A stretch of 64,000 bases of DNA from Asparagopsis taxiformis (Eukaryota; Rhodophyta; Florideophyceae; Bonnemaisoniales; Bonnemaisoniaceae), in the NCBI GenBank assembly GCA_030407315.1, contig JALQPE010002374.1, positions 23,298 through 87,297 of the forward strand, given 5' to 3'. The position numbers and the translations under genes were made by a program. This document shows, one piece after another, positions 43,367 through 52,505 of this stretch (positions within the stretch are counted from its first letter, which is position 1; every line of letters begins with the position of its first letter). Below the pieces are notes generated by a model. It searched no databases, had not been told where the DNA came from, and saw only the letters and a program-made list of their open reading frames with translations.

Positions 43367-46300
43367 TTATTCATCATGATATTCCGGTAGAATATTCTTC
43401 TTCCGGATGTATTCTAACCATATTCCAGTCTTCGTGCCATCTCTGTCTATGAAATCCCTCGTAGGTTGCCATGAAGCATCATGCGTAGGACTACCTTTCA
43501 TCAAGGTTAGGAACTGATATCCTCGTCCTCTTTTTCTATGATTCAAGATCGCTTCAACCTCGATTTCATCACCTTCAATAGCAGGGACAGGGGCCGGTAC
43601 AGGAGGTATTGGAGCAGCAATATCACTCGGTTGTTCTATATGAGGAATTGTGTGACTGACATTAACAACAGGATGAATCTTGATATGATCAGGAAGATCC
43701 AACCTAACTGCATTTTTGCCAATCAATTCCTTCACAACAAACGGTCCAAAACGTCTTGCTGTCAACTTCTCCTTTTCCTGAGACTGGGAGTATGCATCCC
43801 TGAACAAAGACCTGTTAATCCATAACTTGGATCCCACCCTATAGTCTGGATCCTTGAACTTTCTGGAGGCATACGCACTCTGTGCTGCTTTCGCAATGTT
43901 GTAAGAGTACTTAGCATCTTCAAGAGAAGCTGTAAGCCGTTTCTTGAATTCCTCAACACTTTGCACAGGTATCTCATTTCCAGACACAAAGTCCAAAGGA
44001 GACTTTGGAATCCATCCCAGGTCCAGCTCAAAAGGGGACATACCTAGATCTTCAGAAACAGCAGAATTGTAGGAAAACTCTGCAGATGGTAGAAGTTCAT
44101 CCCAATTGTCTTGGTTATAGGAACAATAGCACCGAAGATAGTTCTCAATCATCCGATTCATGATTTCGGACGTGCCATCCGTCTGTGGGTGCCTGCTCGT
44201 AGACATCTTGAGCTTAACGCCACATAGTTCCATCAAACAATCCCAAAACTTGGATGTAAACTTTCTATCTCGATCCGATACCACATTGTCAGGAAGTCCA
44301 TGAAGCTTGAATATGTTGGAGAAGAATGCATTCGCAACATCCTCAGCAGTGTCAGTACCTCTTGACTTGATAAAATGAACTCTTCTCGTCAACCGGTCTA
44401 CCCAGGTAGTTATGGCATCATAACCGTCTTTTGTCTTGGGTAGACTTACGATAAAGTCGGTTGCTAGAGATCCCCATCTTCTCTCAGGAATCTCTAAAGA
44501 AGTTGGATCAGTCAACTTCTTCTGATTAGAGTCTTTGTATTGCTGACACTTCATGCATCCCTCCACATACTTCCGGACATCTCGGGCTTTGTGTCTCCAA
44601 TGGAATTTTTCAAGTCTTGCTAGCGTCTTCAAGAACTTGAAATGACCGCTTATCCTAGAGTCATGTGCCATTTGTAAAATACTGGACACAGACCTTCTCG
44701 GTACACACAACTTTCCATTGTAAAATAGCCTCGCCCGTTCACGACAAAACAATGGTATGATCTTTTCCAGTTTCCGTTTCTGAATCTCATCTTCAGGAAA
44801 ATCTCCTTCCATGACTCTTACCACTAGTCCGAAGAACTGGTCATCATCATATCGGGTTACAATGTCCTCAAAATTGATTTTAGGTACTTCAATATTGCTA
44901 AATGAAGCATTTCGCCCATTTATAACGTGAGGAGCCCTTGATAAAACATCACCCAATACATGAATCTTTCCAGGTTTGAGGGTTATCGGGAATATACCAA
45001 AGTTACCTAGAGTTTCCAACCATCTCGCTTCTTTTCGACTCAACTTGGCTTTCGAAAAGAAACTCTTTAGCACTTGGTTGTCTGTGAATATTTCAAATTC
45101 AACTCCTTCGAGGTAACATCGAAATCTTTCCAAGAAACAAATCAAAGCCAAAAGTTCTCGGTCATTCGCTGTATAATCTGCCTCAGTGGATGATAACTTC
45201 TTTGAGTAGAAGGCAATAACACGATCCTTCCCATTCTCGTCCAGCTGAGTTAGAGTACCACCAACAGCGAGCTGAGATGCATCAACATGACCTCGGAAGG
45301 CCTTTCTCCAATCAGGTGCAACTAATATTGGAGCTTGAATCATTGCATCTTTCAACTTTTGGAAAGCTTCATCACAGATTTCATCCCAATGTCCAATACC
45401 CTTTTCTTTCTTCGTCAGATCCGTCAATGGAGCCGCAATCCCAGAGAATTTCGGAATGAACCTTCGGAAAAACTGTAAGAGACCAAGGAAACTTCTCAAC
45501 TCTGTCAATGATTTTGGTTTTGGCCAGGTTTTAAGGACGTTAACCTTTTCCGGATTAACCCTGATGCCGTCTCTACCAACCAAAAATCCCAAGAAGTCGA
45601 TCTCTGTCTGAAAGAATTCACATTTCTTTGGAGCAACGTACAATTCATTTCTTTTCAGACGTTCCAATACAGTTTCCAAATTCCGAAAATGTTCCTCTTC
45701 CGTCTTGCTGAATACTAGTAGATCATCCATGTAAACAACCAAGAAAACATCAATGCAATCATAGAAAATCTGGTTCATCAAGGTCTGAAACGTTGCAGGA
45801 GCGTTACAAAGACCCATAGGCATGACAAGATATTCGAACTGCCCATATTTTGTATTAAACGCTGTTTTCTCGATGTCTTCCGGATTCACCCTGATCTGAT
45901 GGAACCCCGTCTTGAGGTCTAGTTTTGAAAAATATTTTGATCCCCCAAGGCGATCAAACATTTCATCAGATCTCGGCAATGGAGCATTGTTCCTCTTCGT
46001 GATTCGATTCAAAGCTCGATAATCGACTACTCCACGAAGCTTGTCTTTCTCTTTGACAAAGAACAGAGGAGCTCCATAAGGTGACTTACTTGATCTTATT
46101 TTTCCTTTCTTCAGCAGTTCCTCGACATATTCTTTAGCTGCTCTTAGTTCCGCGGGAGACAGCTGAAATAGAGGTCTCAGTGGAGGTTTAGCATCTTTCT
46201 GAACATCGATCGCGTGATCTACTGTTCGCTTGGGAGGAAGTCCATCTGGAAGATCACTTCTGAACACTTCCTGGTACTTTGTCAGTAACTTCCCCAACCT

Positions 46301-47071
46301 CTCACTGTGTTTGGAACCTTTCATTCCCTGAATATTTTCCTTTTCGAACACTTGATACACTTCGAAGTCATTACTGTTCTTCCTGTTCCGTAACATTTTT
46401 CTGAATTTTCTCACTCCAAGATTCGTCACATGAATCCTTGGATCATCAGGATCTTTACAGGCGTGAAGCAACTGATGGCCACATTTCACAATCCTTTTCT
46501 TGTAATCGATAACTGGATTGTGGGCGACATGCCATGGCATCCCCAAAAGAACATCATACCTACAATTGGCAACAACCCAATTTGATGTATAGGTATGTGA
46601 ACCCATATTCAATGTTCCTTTGATGATTACTTCAGATGCTTCTTCCGTGGAACCTTTTCGAGAGTGCAAGACTTGTATTTTCTCTTTCTGAATCATGAAA
46701 TTTCCTCGAGATTTCTGCTTCCTCAGAAACTCGGCCCCTACTACGTTGGTATTGCATCCATCATCTTTCAATACTTGGACTGGTAATCCGTTCAACTTTC
46801 CATGGAAAACCAATAATGGATCTACTGGTATAGGGTCATCAGTAGTGATGCTTTCTTTCCCAACAATAGTATTTGATTCAGCTTCCAAGACTCTCGGCTC
46901 TACACGGCCCTTCTCCTGCCTTGGAACAGCCCTTCCTGGCTTTTCTGGTCTCTTAACTTGCGCATCAGCGCATCGAACATTCACACTCCTTTCAGGTCCA
47001 TCCTGAGCGTATAACTTGTTTTTAGGAGGACCGACTAGTTTTCCTGTGGAAAGGAACTCGGTGCACCCCAA
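43367..47071 (-). CDS. pol: G4 pol: protease, RT, RNase H, integrase, chromodomain-like tail
   Basis: An uninterrupted frame of about 1230 residues in the -1 frame to gag, overlapping it by 37 nt, with no ATG near its start (TTG at 47071). The protease motif is KDDGCNTNVV, with Asp where Thr or Ser precedes Gly in most families. RT carries YMDD (LVVYMDDLLVFS). RNase H has HVDAS, NDREL and FTDN. Integrase has HDSRISGH to CMKC and the core ATDF, SDRD, TDGTSEIMN. The C-terminal region (EVEAILNHRKR to HDASWQPTRDF) is chromodomain-like. All expected catalytic acids are present. The Gag-Pol fusion is expected from a -1 frameshift at 47038-47044. Confidence 0.95.
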   Translation of the reverse strand: MGCTEFLSTGKLVGPPKNKLYAQDGPERSVNVRCADAQVKRPEKPGRAVPRQEKGRVEPRVLEAESNTIVGKESITTDDPIPVDPLLVFHGKLNGLPVQVLKDDGCNTNVVGAEFLRKQKSRGNFMIQKEKIQVLHSRKGSTEEASEVIIKGTLNMGSHTYTSNWVVANCRYDVLLGMPWHVAHNPVIDYKKRIVKCGHQLLHACKDPDDPRIHVTNLGVRKFRKMLRNRKNSNDFEVYQVFEKENIQGMKGSKHSERLGKLLTKYQEVFRSDLPDGLPPKRTVDHAIDVQKDAKPPLRPLFQLSPAELRAAKEYVEELLKKGKIRSSKSPYGAPLFFVKEKDKLRGVVDYRALNRITKRNNAPLPRSDEMFDRLGGSKYFSKLDLKTGFHQIRVNPEDIEKTAFNTKYGQFEYLVMPMGLCNAPATFQTLMNQIFYDCIDVFLVVYMDDLLVFSKTEEEHFRNLETVLERLKRNELYVAPKKCEFFQTEIDFLGFLVGRDGIRVNPEKVNVLKTWPKPKSLTELRSFLGLLQFFRRFIPKFSGIAAPLTDLTKKEKGIGHWDEICDEAFQKLKDAMIQAPILVAPDWRKAFRGHVDASQLAVGGTLTQLDENGKDRVIAFYSKKLSSTEADYTANDRELLALICFLERFRCYLEGVEFEIFTDNQVLKSFFSKAKLSRKEARWLETLGNFGIFPITLKPGKIHVLGDVLSRAPHVINGRNASFSNIEVPKINFEDIVTRYDDDQFFGLVVRVMEGDFPEDEIQKRKLEKIIPLFCRERARLFYNGKLCVPRRSVSSILQMAHDSRISGHFKFLKTLARLEKFHWRHKARDVRKYVEGCMKCQQYKDSNQKKLTDPTSLEIPERRWGSLATDFIVSLPKTKDGYDAITTWVDRLTRRVHFIKSRGTDTAEDVANAFFSNIFKLHGLPDNVVSDRDRKFTSKFWDCLMELCGVKLKMSTSRHPQTDGTSEIMNRMIENYLRCYCSYNQDNWDELLPSAEFSYNSAVSEDLGMSPFELDLGWIPKSPLDFVSGNEIPVQSVEEFKKRLTASLEDAKYSYNIAKAAQSAYASRKFKDPDYRVGSKLWINRSLFRDAYSQSQEKEKLTARRFGPFVVKELIGKNAVRLDLPDHIKIHPVVNVSHTIPHIEQPSDIAAPIPPVPAPVPAIEGDEIEVEAILNHRKRGRGYQFLTLMKGSPTHDASWQPTRDFIDRDGTKTGIWLEYIRKKNILPEYHDE
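46995..47044 (-). promoter_or_regulatory. G4 gag-pol -1 ribosomal frameshift signal
   Basis: The gag frame reads G GAA AAC (47038-47044) directly before the gag TAG (47035-47037). Five nt later a 9-bp stem follows with one bulged base (arms 47024-47032 and 46995-47004) and a 19-nt loop. Pol is in the -1 frame. Confidence 0.78.
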
Positions 47072-47802
47072 TGAACCTGAGTATTGTTCGTGTTAAGCCT
47101 CTTCTTGACTTCCCCTTTGTGCCTATACGCTCTGCAACCGGGCTTGTGACATACAAAGCATAGGTTCTCACGAATATCCTTCCTCTTCTGGGCATTCATG
47201 GAATGGCTTTTCTCGAAGTTGCCGATTTCCATGGGAGCGTACCCGGAATAACTTGAAGGAACAACTTTTCCTGTATAGAACCCAGCTCCGTAATAAGCAC
47301 CATCAACGCTAAGAGCAATGTTTGCAGCGGCATCAAGGTCCGATGGATTGTTCTTGCGAACATCAAGAAGAATATGAGACTTGAGACCTTCACAGAAACG
47401 AGCCAACTTCTCACCCTCACTCATATCCTGGATATTGATTACGATGTTCCTAAACTCGGAAAGATAGGCAGAAACGCTTGTTTTCTGTTTCAACTTGCTG
47501 AGCTTATCGCGAGCTCTAACAGCACTATCTTGAGGAACAAACTCTTGAATAACCAGGTTTGAGAAGGCCTCCCAAGAATCAGGCATTTTCGCTCCGTTGA
47601 CAACGGTAAACCACCAGTTGGCAGCCACCCCTGTCATGAACGTCGAAGCGAAATCAATAGCTTGTTTATCGGATATTTCTGCATCTGAGCCTACCTGAAT
47701 GAGAGAAATGTACCTTCCAACAGAGTGTAGCCACGTCCGAACAGTAAACGCATCACGCGTTCCATCGAATGTCGGGGGCTTATTGGGCTTCAATAACGAC
47801 AT
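47035..47802 (-). CDS. gag: G4 gag, 255 residues
   Basis: ATG at 47802. The capsid region is of the Retrotrans_gag type (FDGTRDAFTVRTWLHSV, ANWWFTVV, AFSNLVIQEFVP, YLSEFRNIV, FCEGLKSHI). It is followed by a zinc-knuckle-like C-x2-C-x4-C-x4-H (CFVCHKPGCRAYRH), in which the last His and Cys have traded places relative to the usual CCHC order. The frame ends at a TAG (47035) inside the frameshift signal. At 255 residues it is short for Gypsy Gag but complete in motif content. Confidence 0.93.
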   Translation of the reverse strand: MSLLKPNKPPTFDGTRDAFTVRTWLHSVGRYISLIQVGSDAEISDKQAIDFASTFMTGVAANWWFTVVNGAKMPDSWEAFSNLVIQEFVPQDSAVRARDKLSKLKQKTSVSAYLSEFRNIVINIQDMSEGEKLARFCEGLKSHILLDVRKNNPSDLDAAANIALSVDGAYYGAGFYTGKVVPSSYSGYAPMEIGNFEKSHSMNAQKRKDIRENLCFVCHKPGCRAYRHKGEVKKRLNTNNTQVHWGAPSSFPQEN

Positions 47803-48589
47803 AATGACAGTGTTCTTCCCAAACGTAAAACCTTAAAAAAACTTCTTTCTTCTTCAACAACAAATTTCCAGTTTCCAATTTTTGAAAGGATTCGTCCTTT
47901 GACGACGGGTCCTCTACCCGCGGAGAGAGGAATTTCAGCACTCTGATCACACCCACCCCAGGGAATGTGGTTCAACGATCCGTTCGGGATATCCCCACCA
48001 GTTTACGATGTAAACCCTTCGGTGTCCTTACCCTATAAGAAAGTTTCGCGAGTCGACCGTACCCAACTTTCCTCAAGTTTTCCTATCTCCTCTCCACCCC
48101 TCTTAGTCCAAGTCCTTACCCCTATCAAGCCTGCGTTACCCGTATCCGTGACCCTGTCGGTCCACCTAGCTAACAGCCAACAAGTGGAATAGGATGTATA
48201 GGGAATACAATTGGCGACAGCACAGGACTGGTCAGAGGATAGTCTTGAGAATCAAGAATCCCTCCAGGAAGCTAGACTTCCGATCTAGGTTCTGTAAGTG
48301 GGATGTCTGGCTCTCCAGCCCTCAGACACCAAAATGGCCCTCCTGCCCTCAGGTACAACCCGGCTCTCCAGCCCTCGGGTTGACCACTTACAGTCCCTCC
48401 TGTAGGCCCTTAGTTACCTGGCCTTCCTGCCCTCAGGTAACTTACCCTTGCTCAAGGGGTAGCAGACACTACAGTTCTTACACCTGGCACTCCTGCCCTC
48501 AGGTGTTCAATAACTCCCAACGATGGCTTTTCAGCCAAGAGCTTGCAGTCGGCCGGCGTTTGCCGAACTGCTCACTCAGTGCGCCCGTA
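47803..48589 (-). other. G4 5' leader, about 790 nt, hairpin-rich
   Basis: Noncoding leader between primer binding site and gag ATG. Besides the hairpin array at 48304-48506 it holds other small inverted repeats (GTTTAC/GTAAAC near 48001-48015, GGAAG/CTTCC near 48267-48283). No upstream ORF of note. Confidence 0.7.
48304..48506. repeat. Array of hairpins with a conserved 13-nt loop and compensating stems
   Basis: Four perfect hairpins: stems TGTCTG (48304-48328), CAACCCG (48356-48382), GTTACCTG (48413-48441) and ACACCTG (48480-48506), each with its exact complement. Every loop is 13 nt and fits GCNYTCCWGCCCT. Two further loop-like copies (48337-48349 and about 48393-48410) lack a good stem. 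Stem sequence differs between units while pairing is kept; loop sequence is kept. In the element's RNA the loop reads AGGGCWGGARNGC. Confidence 0.85.
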
Positions 48590-48605
48590 GAAAGCGATGC
48601 TACCA
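48590..48605 (-). other. G4 primer binding site
   Basis: Minus-strand TGGTAGCATCGCTTTC, 1 nt from the LTR. It differs from the site shared by G0 to G3, so a different primer tRNA is used. Confidence 0.8.
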
Positions 48606-48606
48606 G

Positions 48607-48967
48607 TGAAACGAATGTGTATACGGGATAGCTGAGTGGTAGTTGTTTTCGTTGAATGATCGATGATGCCTCCGATCCCCCAAGACCGGAGTTGACCATG
48701 CCTTTTTATACCCACCATAGAATTGTAGTTCGATGTCGAACTAATTCTAGAAAATACTAATCTAAATAAAATTATGTCATCAAAATAAATCTAACATGAT
48801 GCCATCATGACATCACTCGATGACATAGCCAACTAGATACTTCTAGGCGTAACAGCAAGTTACTTTCTAGCAGCCTATAGTATATGAGTAAACTTAGTGT
48901 AACTTGTAGTGTCTAGAATACACTAGTTTATGCTGGCCATTGCTGGCATCAGCTTCAGTTCGTTACA
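48607..48967 (-). repeat. G4 5' LTR
   Basis: 361 bp, TGAAACGAATG to TTCGTTACA on the plus strand, followed by target duplication GCTTG. Confidence 0.96.
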
Positions 48968-49005
48968 GCTTGTATATGAGAATTGCTTACCTGATGTCTT
49001 AATCT

Positions 49006-49108
49006 AACGAACTTTCTTATACGATTTGGTTTGTGCAAAAGAGAGTACTGCTAAAAGATTAACATGTGGTTAACAAAGCTTGTATATGAGAATTGCTTAC
49101 CTGATGTC
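49006..49108. repeat. Second copy of the 110-bp upstream tandem duplication
   Basis: Near-identical to 42889-42965 joined to 48973-48998. It ends at tgatgtc before unique sequence. Confidence 0.85.
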
Positions 49109-49790
49109 ATTTGAGATCGAGATGCGTCGAGGTATATATACTAAATTTTGATGAGTGCTTAATCTACCGCCGGTATGGACTGTCGAAAAGCTGAAAAAAG
49201 TATCGTTAGCGATACCCTTCGAAACGGCTTCTCTGGGAGGGGTCTCGCATCGTGCTGGTTTGTGTGACAAGTGGAAGATTTGGACGTGACACTAGTTGTT
49301 TAAAATTTTCAGTTTTGGTGACGGCAAACTTTCCAGTTTCCCAAAAGTGAAACCTGAATTTCCACCACATTTTCGCTGTTGTAAAACCCGGCGGCGCGCA
49401 GATTCAAATCTCAAAATGGGCGGTACTACAATTAGGACCGGCTCGGAAATGGTCCACTCTTTATCGAGACGCCCACCTGCCAACGCACAGTTCACTGCCA
49501 TATCAGCTCCACCACGACCACTGCCACCTGACATCACTGTTGCGCGCGAAATCTCACAAACCACACAAGCATTTACACCCGCCGTTTTTTTCATGCGATC
49601 TCAAAGAATTTCCGTTATTCAGACGCGTCCGTTCTGCGCTGGTGACAGTTAAAATCTCAAGATTCAAACAATTTGCTGTTTTCTATGCACTTCCGTCACA
49701 AAAGCGTTTGATCGTTGACTATCAGTCTAAGCACTGTGCGCACAAGATTTTTTTCGTACGCAGATCTTTTCGAAACCGAATAATTAGGCA

Positions 49791-50641
49791 ATGGAAGATC
49801 TGGCGATCATGGATTCCATATCTTCCACTGATGAAAATGGGCCCACCGCGCTGATAGATGAATCCCTGGAACTATTGGGATCAATTGGGATGGATACCAA
49901 TGGAGAGGAGAAAATTATAGTATGTCTGTACCTGGAAGAGTTGATTTCGTCGTTCAACTGCAATGACGACGCACGGCCTTGGTGCGAACATTCAAAACGA
50001 GGATCAATGATAGACGACCATCTATTGTTGGCAGGCTTATGTGAGCTTGTCATGGGTGAAAATTGCGTCGTTTTTGCATGTAATTCCGCACAGTTGTTCA
50101 TGGCTGGTGCGAAACTTTTTCCAAATGGACTATTTGAAGATAATGGATTGTTCAAAACGTCAAAGGAATTCTTTTGGATGCATGGGATGCTCTAGACAGT
50201 CCCCCATCTGTTCTGATTCCCGTGAACAAGAGAAGGTCTCATTGGGGCGTTGTTTTTGCCACGAAGGATCCAGAAACCGGAACAGAGGGAATAATATACT
50301 GGGGTGATAGCACACGGCACCCATCACCTCCAAACCTTCTGCAGTTTGTATCCGCATTCCTTGAGGAGACATGTGAAAACATCACCTGGAAGATTATGTC
50401 AGAAAATTACATTCTAGATGTACTGTCGTTCAAAATACAGCAAGACACATATAACTGCTGTTTATATGTTCTGAATGCAGCAGCATGCCTCGCAAAGTGC
50501 TCTGGAAACTTCCCTACAGAATCCTATCGTACGTGCCACTCCCGAGAGCTGTCCGAAAAATTCGGAACTGCTGTATTAAACGATACATTGAAGCTGTGCT
50601 GGAGCTTCATGATTATGGCAAATGCGAGAACGGAATTGTGA
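49791..50641 (+). pseudogene. Ulp1-type (C48) cysteine protease of the transposon, one frameshift
   Basis: ATG at 49791. The first frame (to 50195) includes MIDDHLLLAGLCELV, the usual N-terminal helix region of Ulp1-like proteases. A single-base frame change near 50174-50190 leads to the second frame with the catalytic set in order: His in SHWGVVF, Asp in YWGDSTRH, Gln in QQDTYNC and Cys in NCCLYVL. Ulp1/SENP enzymes cleave SUMO-like modifiers. Copies are commonly carried by CACTA and Mutator-like transposons, where their role is unclear. The frameshift suggests this copy is dead. Confidence 0.75.
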
Positions 50642-50684
50642 GCGACCTGGACGTATATAGGCGCTTGCTGTCCTATCTTCCTGG

Positions 50685-51512
50685 TTACCAGGAGACAACG
50701 TCCTCGATTTCATGCGAGTAGAAGATATCGATGAACTTTCTGTTCTGCACAATCCATGAGAAGAGGCCTTGTATCCTTGAAAATGATTCCAGTTCCAATA
50801 TTTCCTGCTCCAATGTTGTGCAGTCTCCATCTACTGTGTGACTAGTATCTTGGCCTTGATTTAGGACTTGCTCTCCCTCATCAGAATCTAGTTCTTCAGA
50901 TGTTCCACGGTTCCTTTCGGATTTCTGTACAAAAATGTCATTCACTGATATCGGCAGATTTGGAAAAAGTGAAACACCGAAAATGCTTCGAGGTCGAGCA
51001 TGTTGCGGATCATCACGGTTGAGAGATTTTGAGATCGGTCCATTTGTATTTCCTGGCACATATTGAGCTATTTGGGGTGAAGAACGCAATGAGGGATGGT
51101 CACAAGCGCTTGAATTGTGTTTGTCTGATGCAACTAGTTCCATTGCGTCTCTTGGTGAAAAATTGGAGTCGCATTCTTCCTGTACGGAAATATATTTCAT
51201 TGTTCGGTCTGGGCAGGATGGTGAACTCGCAGCTTGAGGTTCATTCAAGATACTCTTCGTTAACGTAGAGTTCCTTTCATTTCCACCAGCATCGTCGTCT
51301 TTTTCATGACCAGCGAGAGTATCAAAACAATCAAACGTATGCGTAGTAGTTTTACCTGCTTCCAGTTTCTTTCCCCAACGGAACTTACCTCTTCCCATGG
51401 TTTCCCGAATCTTATTCGCTTTTTCACGATGTTCCAGCATTGTAGATCGCCCTACTGGTTTCCCAAGCTTGCAAGGGCACTCATACCAAGGAGGGCAAGC
51501 CCAGCGATCCAT
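50685..51512 (-). pseudogene. CACTA/Tnp2-like transposase N-terminal fragment, copy B
   Basis: About 275 residues from the ATG at 51512. It starts with a Cys/His-rich motif (CPPWYECPC to TMLEHREK) and continues with a Ser/Asp-rich stretch and a helical end (LEQEILELESFSRI, FSWIVQNRK). It lacks the two TGA codons of copy A but is truncated: the frame leaves homology with copy A at the deletion junction near 50693. No catalytic core remains. Confidence 0.5.
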
Positions 51513-51704
51513 CACAGAGAAATAGTACGTGCTCTCTCCCGGACACTGTGTTAGTCTAGCTTGAAGAATTTATGGTTCGGCGTTGCACGCTATGATGTCA
51601 ACCAATCTCAGAGAGCAATGTATGGAGACAATTGTGGTGTCACCTCATTTGGAAAAGAAACTTACATTCAGCTCACGATTGAAACACTATTTTCTTTCCG
51701 AAAC

Positions 51705-52356
51705 TGTCATACCACGGAGTGGTCTGCCCTGGTGGGGTCGTGTCGCCATCCTATTGGACGACCCCGGTTCGGGAATAACCAATGGAAACAGCCTCGCTGT
51801 ACCTCAGACCAGTAAGGGAGAGGGACCCATTAGGACAACTAAAGACCCCACAAGGGGCAAATTTTAACTAAGCTGACTCAGCTAACTTTACACTGTAACA
51901 CTAACAGTCGGTGATCTCGCGGGCTCCCGCAGTCGCCATAATCAGGGATCTGATTGGTGCACATAAGGATATTTATTCCTAACTGTCTACCTACCCTAAC
52001 TGTTTACAGTAACTTAGTTTAGTATAAAATGCCTCTGGATTAGCCAGAGTGCTTAACCTTTAGAGGTAACGTAAACTCACGTGGAATTTACGACTCCACT
52101 GAACAGTGTTTGCATTGCTCTATTCCATCCTTCCAGGACGAATTAGCTTTAGCTATACAGCTCGACGGGTTACGTCTTTCTTCTCCATCAATACGCTCTT
52201 CGTGCGTAAGCACCCCCAACCTTCACCCGGCATTACCGGAAGACCTTTCGTGGTATACTCGCTATTGGCGGTTGACGCAAGATTCGCTTGCTCTACCACA
52301 CTACCGAGGCTCGGGACACCTGTAGGGTGGTTTTGCCGCTTTGCGGATTTTCTACC
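51705..52356 (+). repeat. G1-family LTR (solo or truncated), plus strand
   Basis: 652 bp starting TGTCATACC, diverged from the G1 LTR (8034-8715 reversed). It shares blocks such as taacgtaaactcacgtggaa and ttgccgct to ttctacc. It lacks only its last few bases because G3 inserted just before its end. No internal G1 sequence follows, so it may be a solo LTR. Confidence 0.8.
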
Positions 52357-52505
52357 TGTAGTATACGTGGCAATTCCGAAATTGCAAATATTTACGTTTT
52401 CCGCGGAATTCGAATTTCGGCGGACACGACCGATGACAGCAATGCTCGTGCATCGCTGGCGCATGCGCGCGCGCAACCGGCACACGTGTGCAACGAACGT
52501 ACTGG
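52357..52505 (+). repeat. G3 5' LTR, first part
   Basis: Begins TGTAGTATACG as in G2. Interrupted by the hAT element; the last 8 bp cgtactgg are duplicated at 55137-55144. Confidence 0.92.

Larger units (their letters stand above)
42966..48967 (-). mobile_element. G4: intact, very young Ty3/Gypsy element, 6.0 kb
   Basis: LTRs of 360 and 361 bp differ only by one T in a T run; target duplication GCTTG (42961-42965 and 48968-48972). Gag and pol frames are uninterrupted. Primer binding site, polypurine tract and frameshift signal are all in place. By these signs it is the best candidate for an active element here. Confidence 0.97.
49290..51704. mobile_element. CACTA-like transposon, copy B, internally deleted
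   Basis: Starts with CACTAGTTG at 49290. A plus-strand Ulp1-type protease gene and a minus-strand transposase N-terminal fragment face each other. The transposase match to copy A begins abruptly at about 50693, right after the protease stop, so the middle of the element is missing. The right side is cut by an LTR at 51705. The superfamily call is tentative because no catalytic transposase domain or second terminus is visible. Confidence 0.5.
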
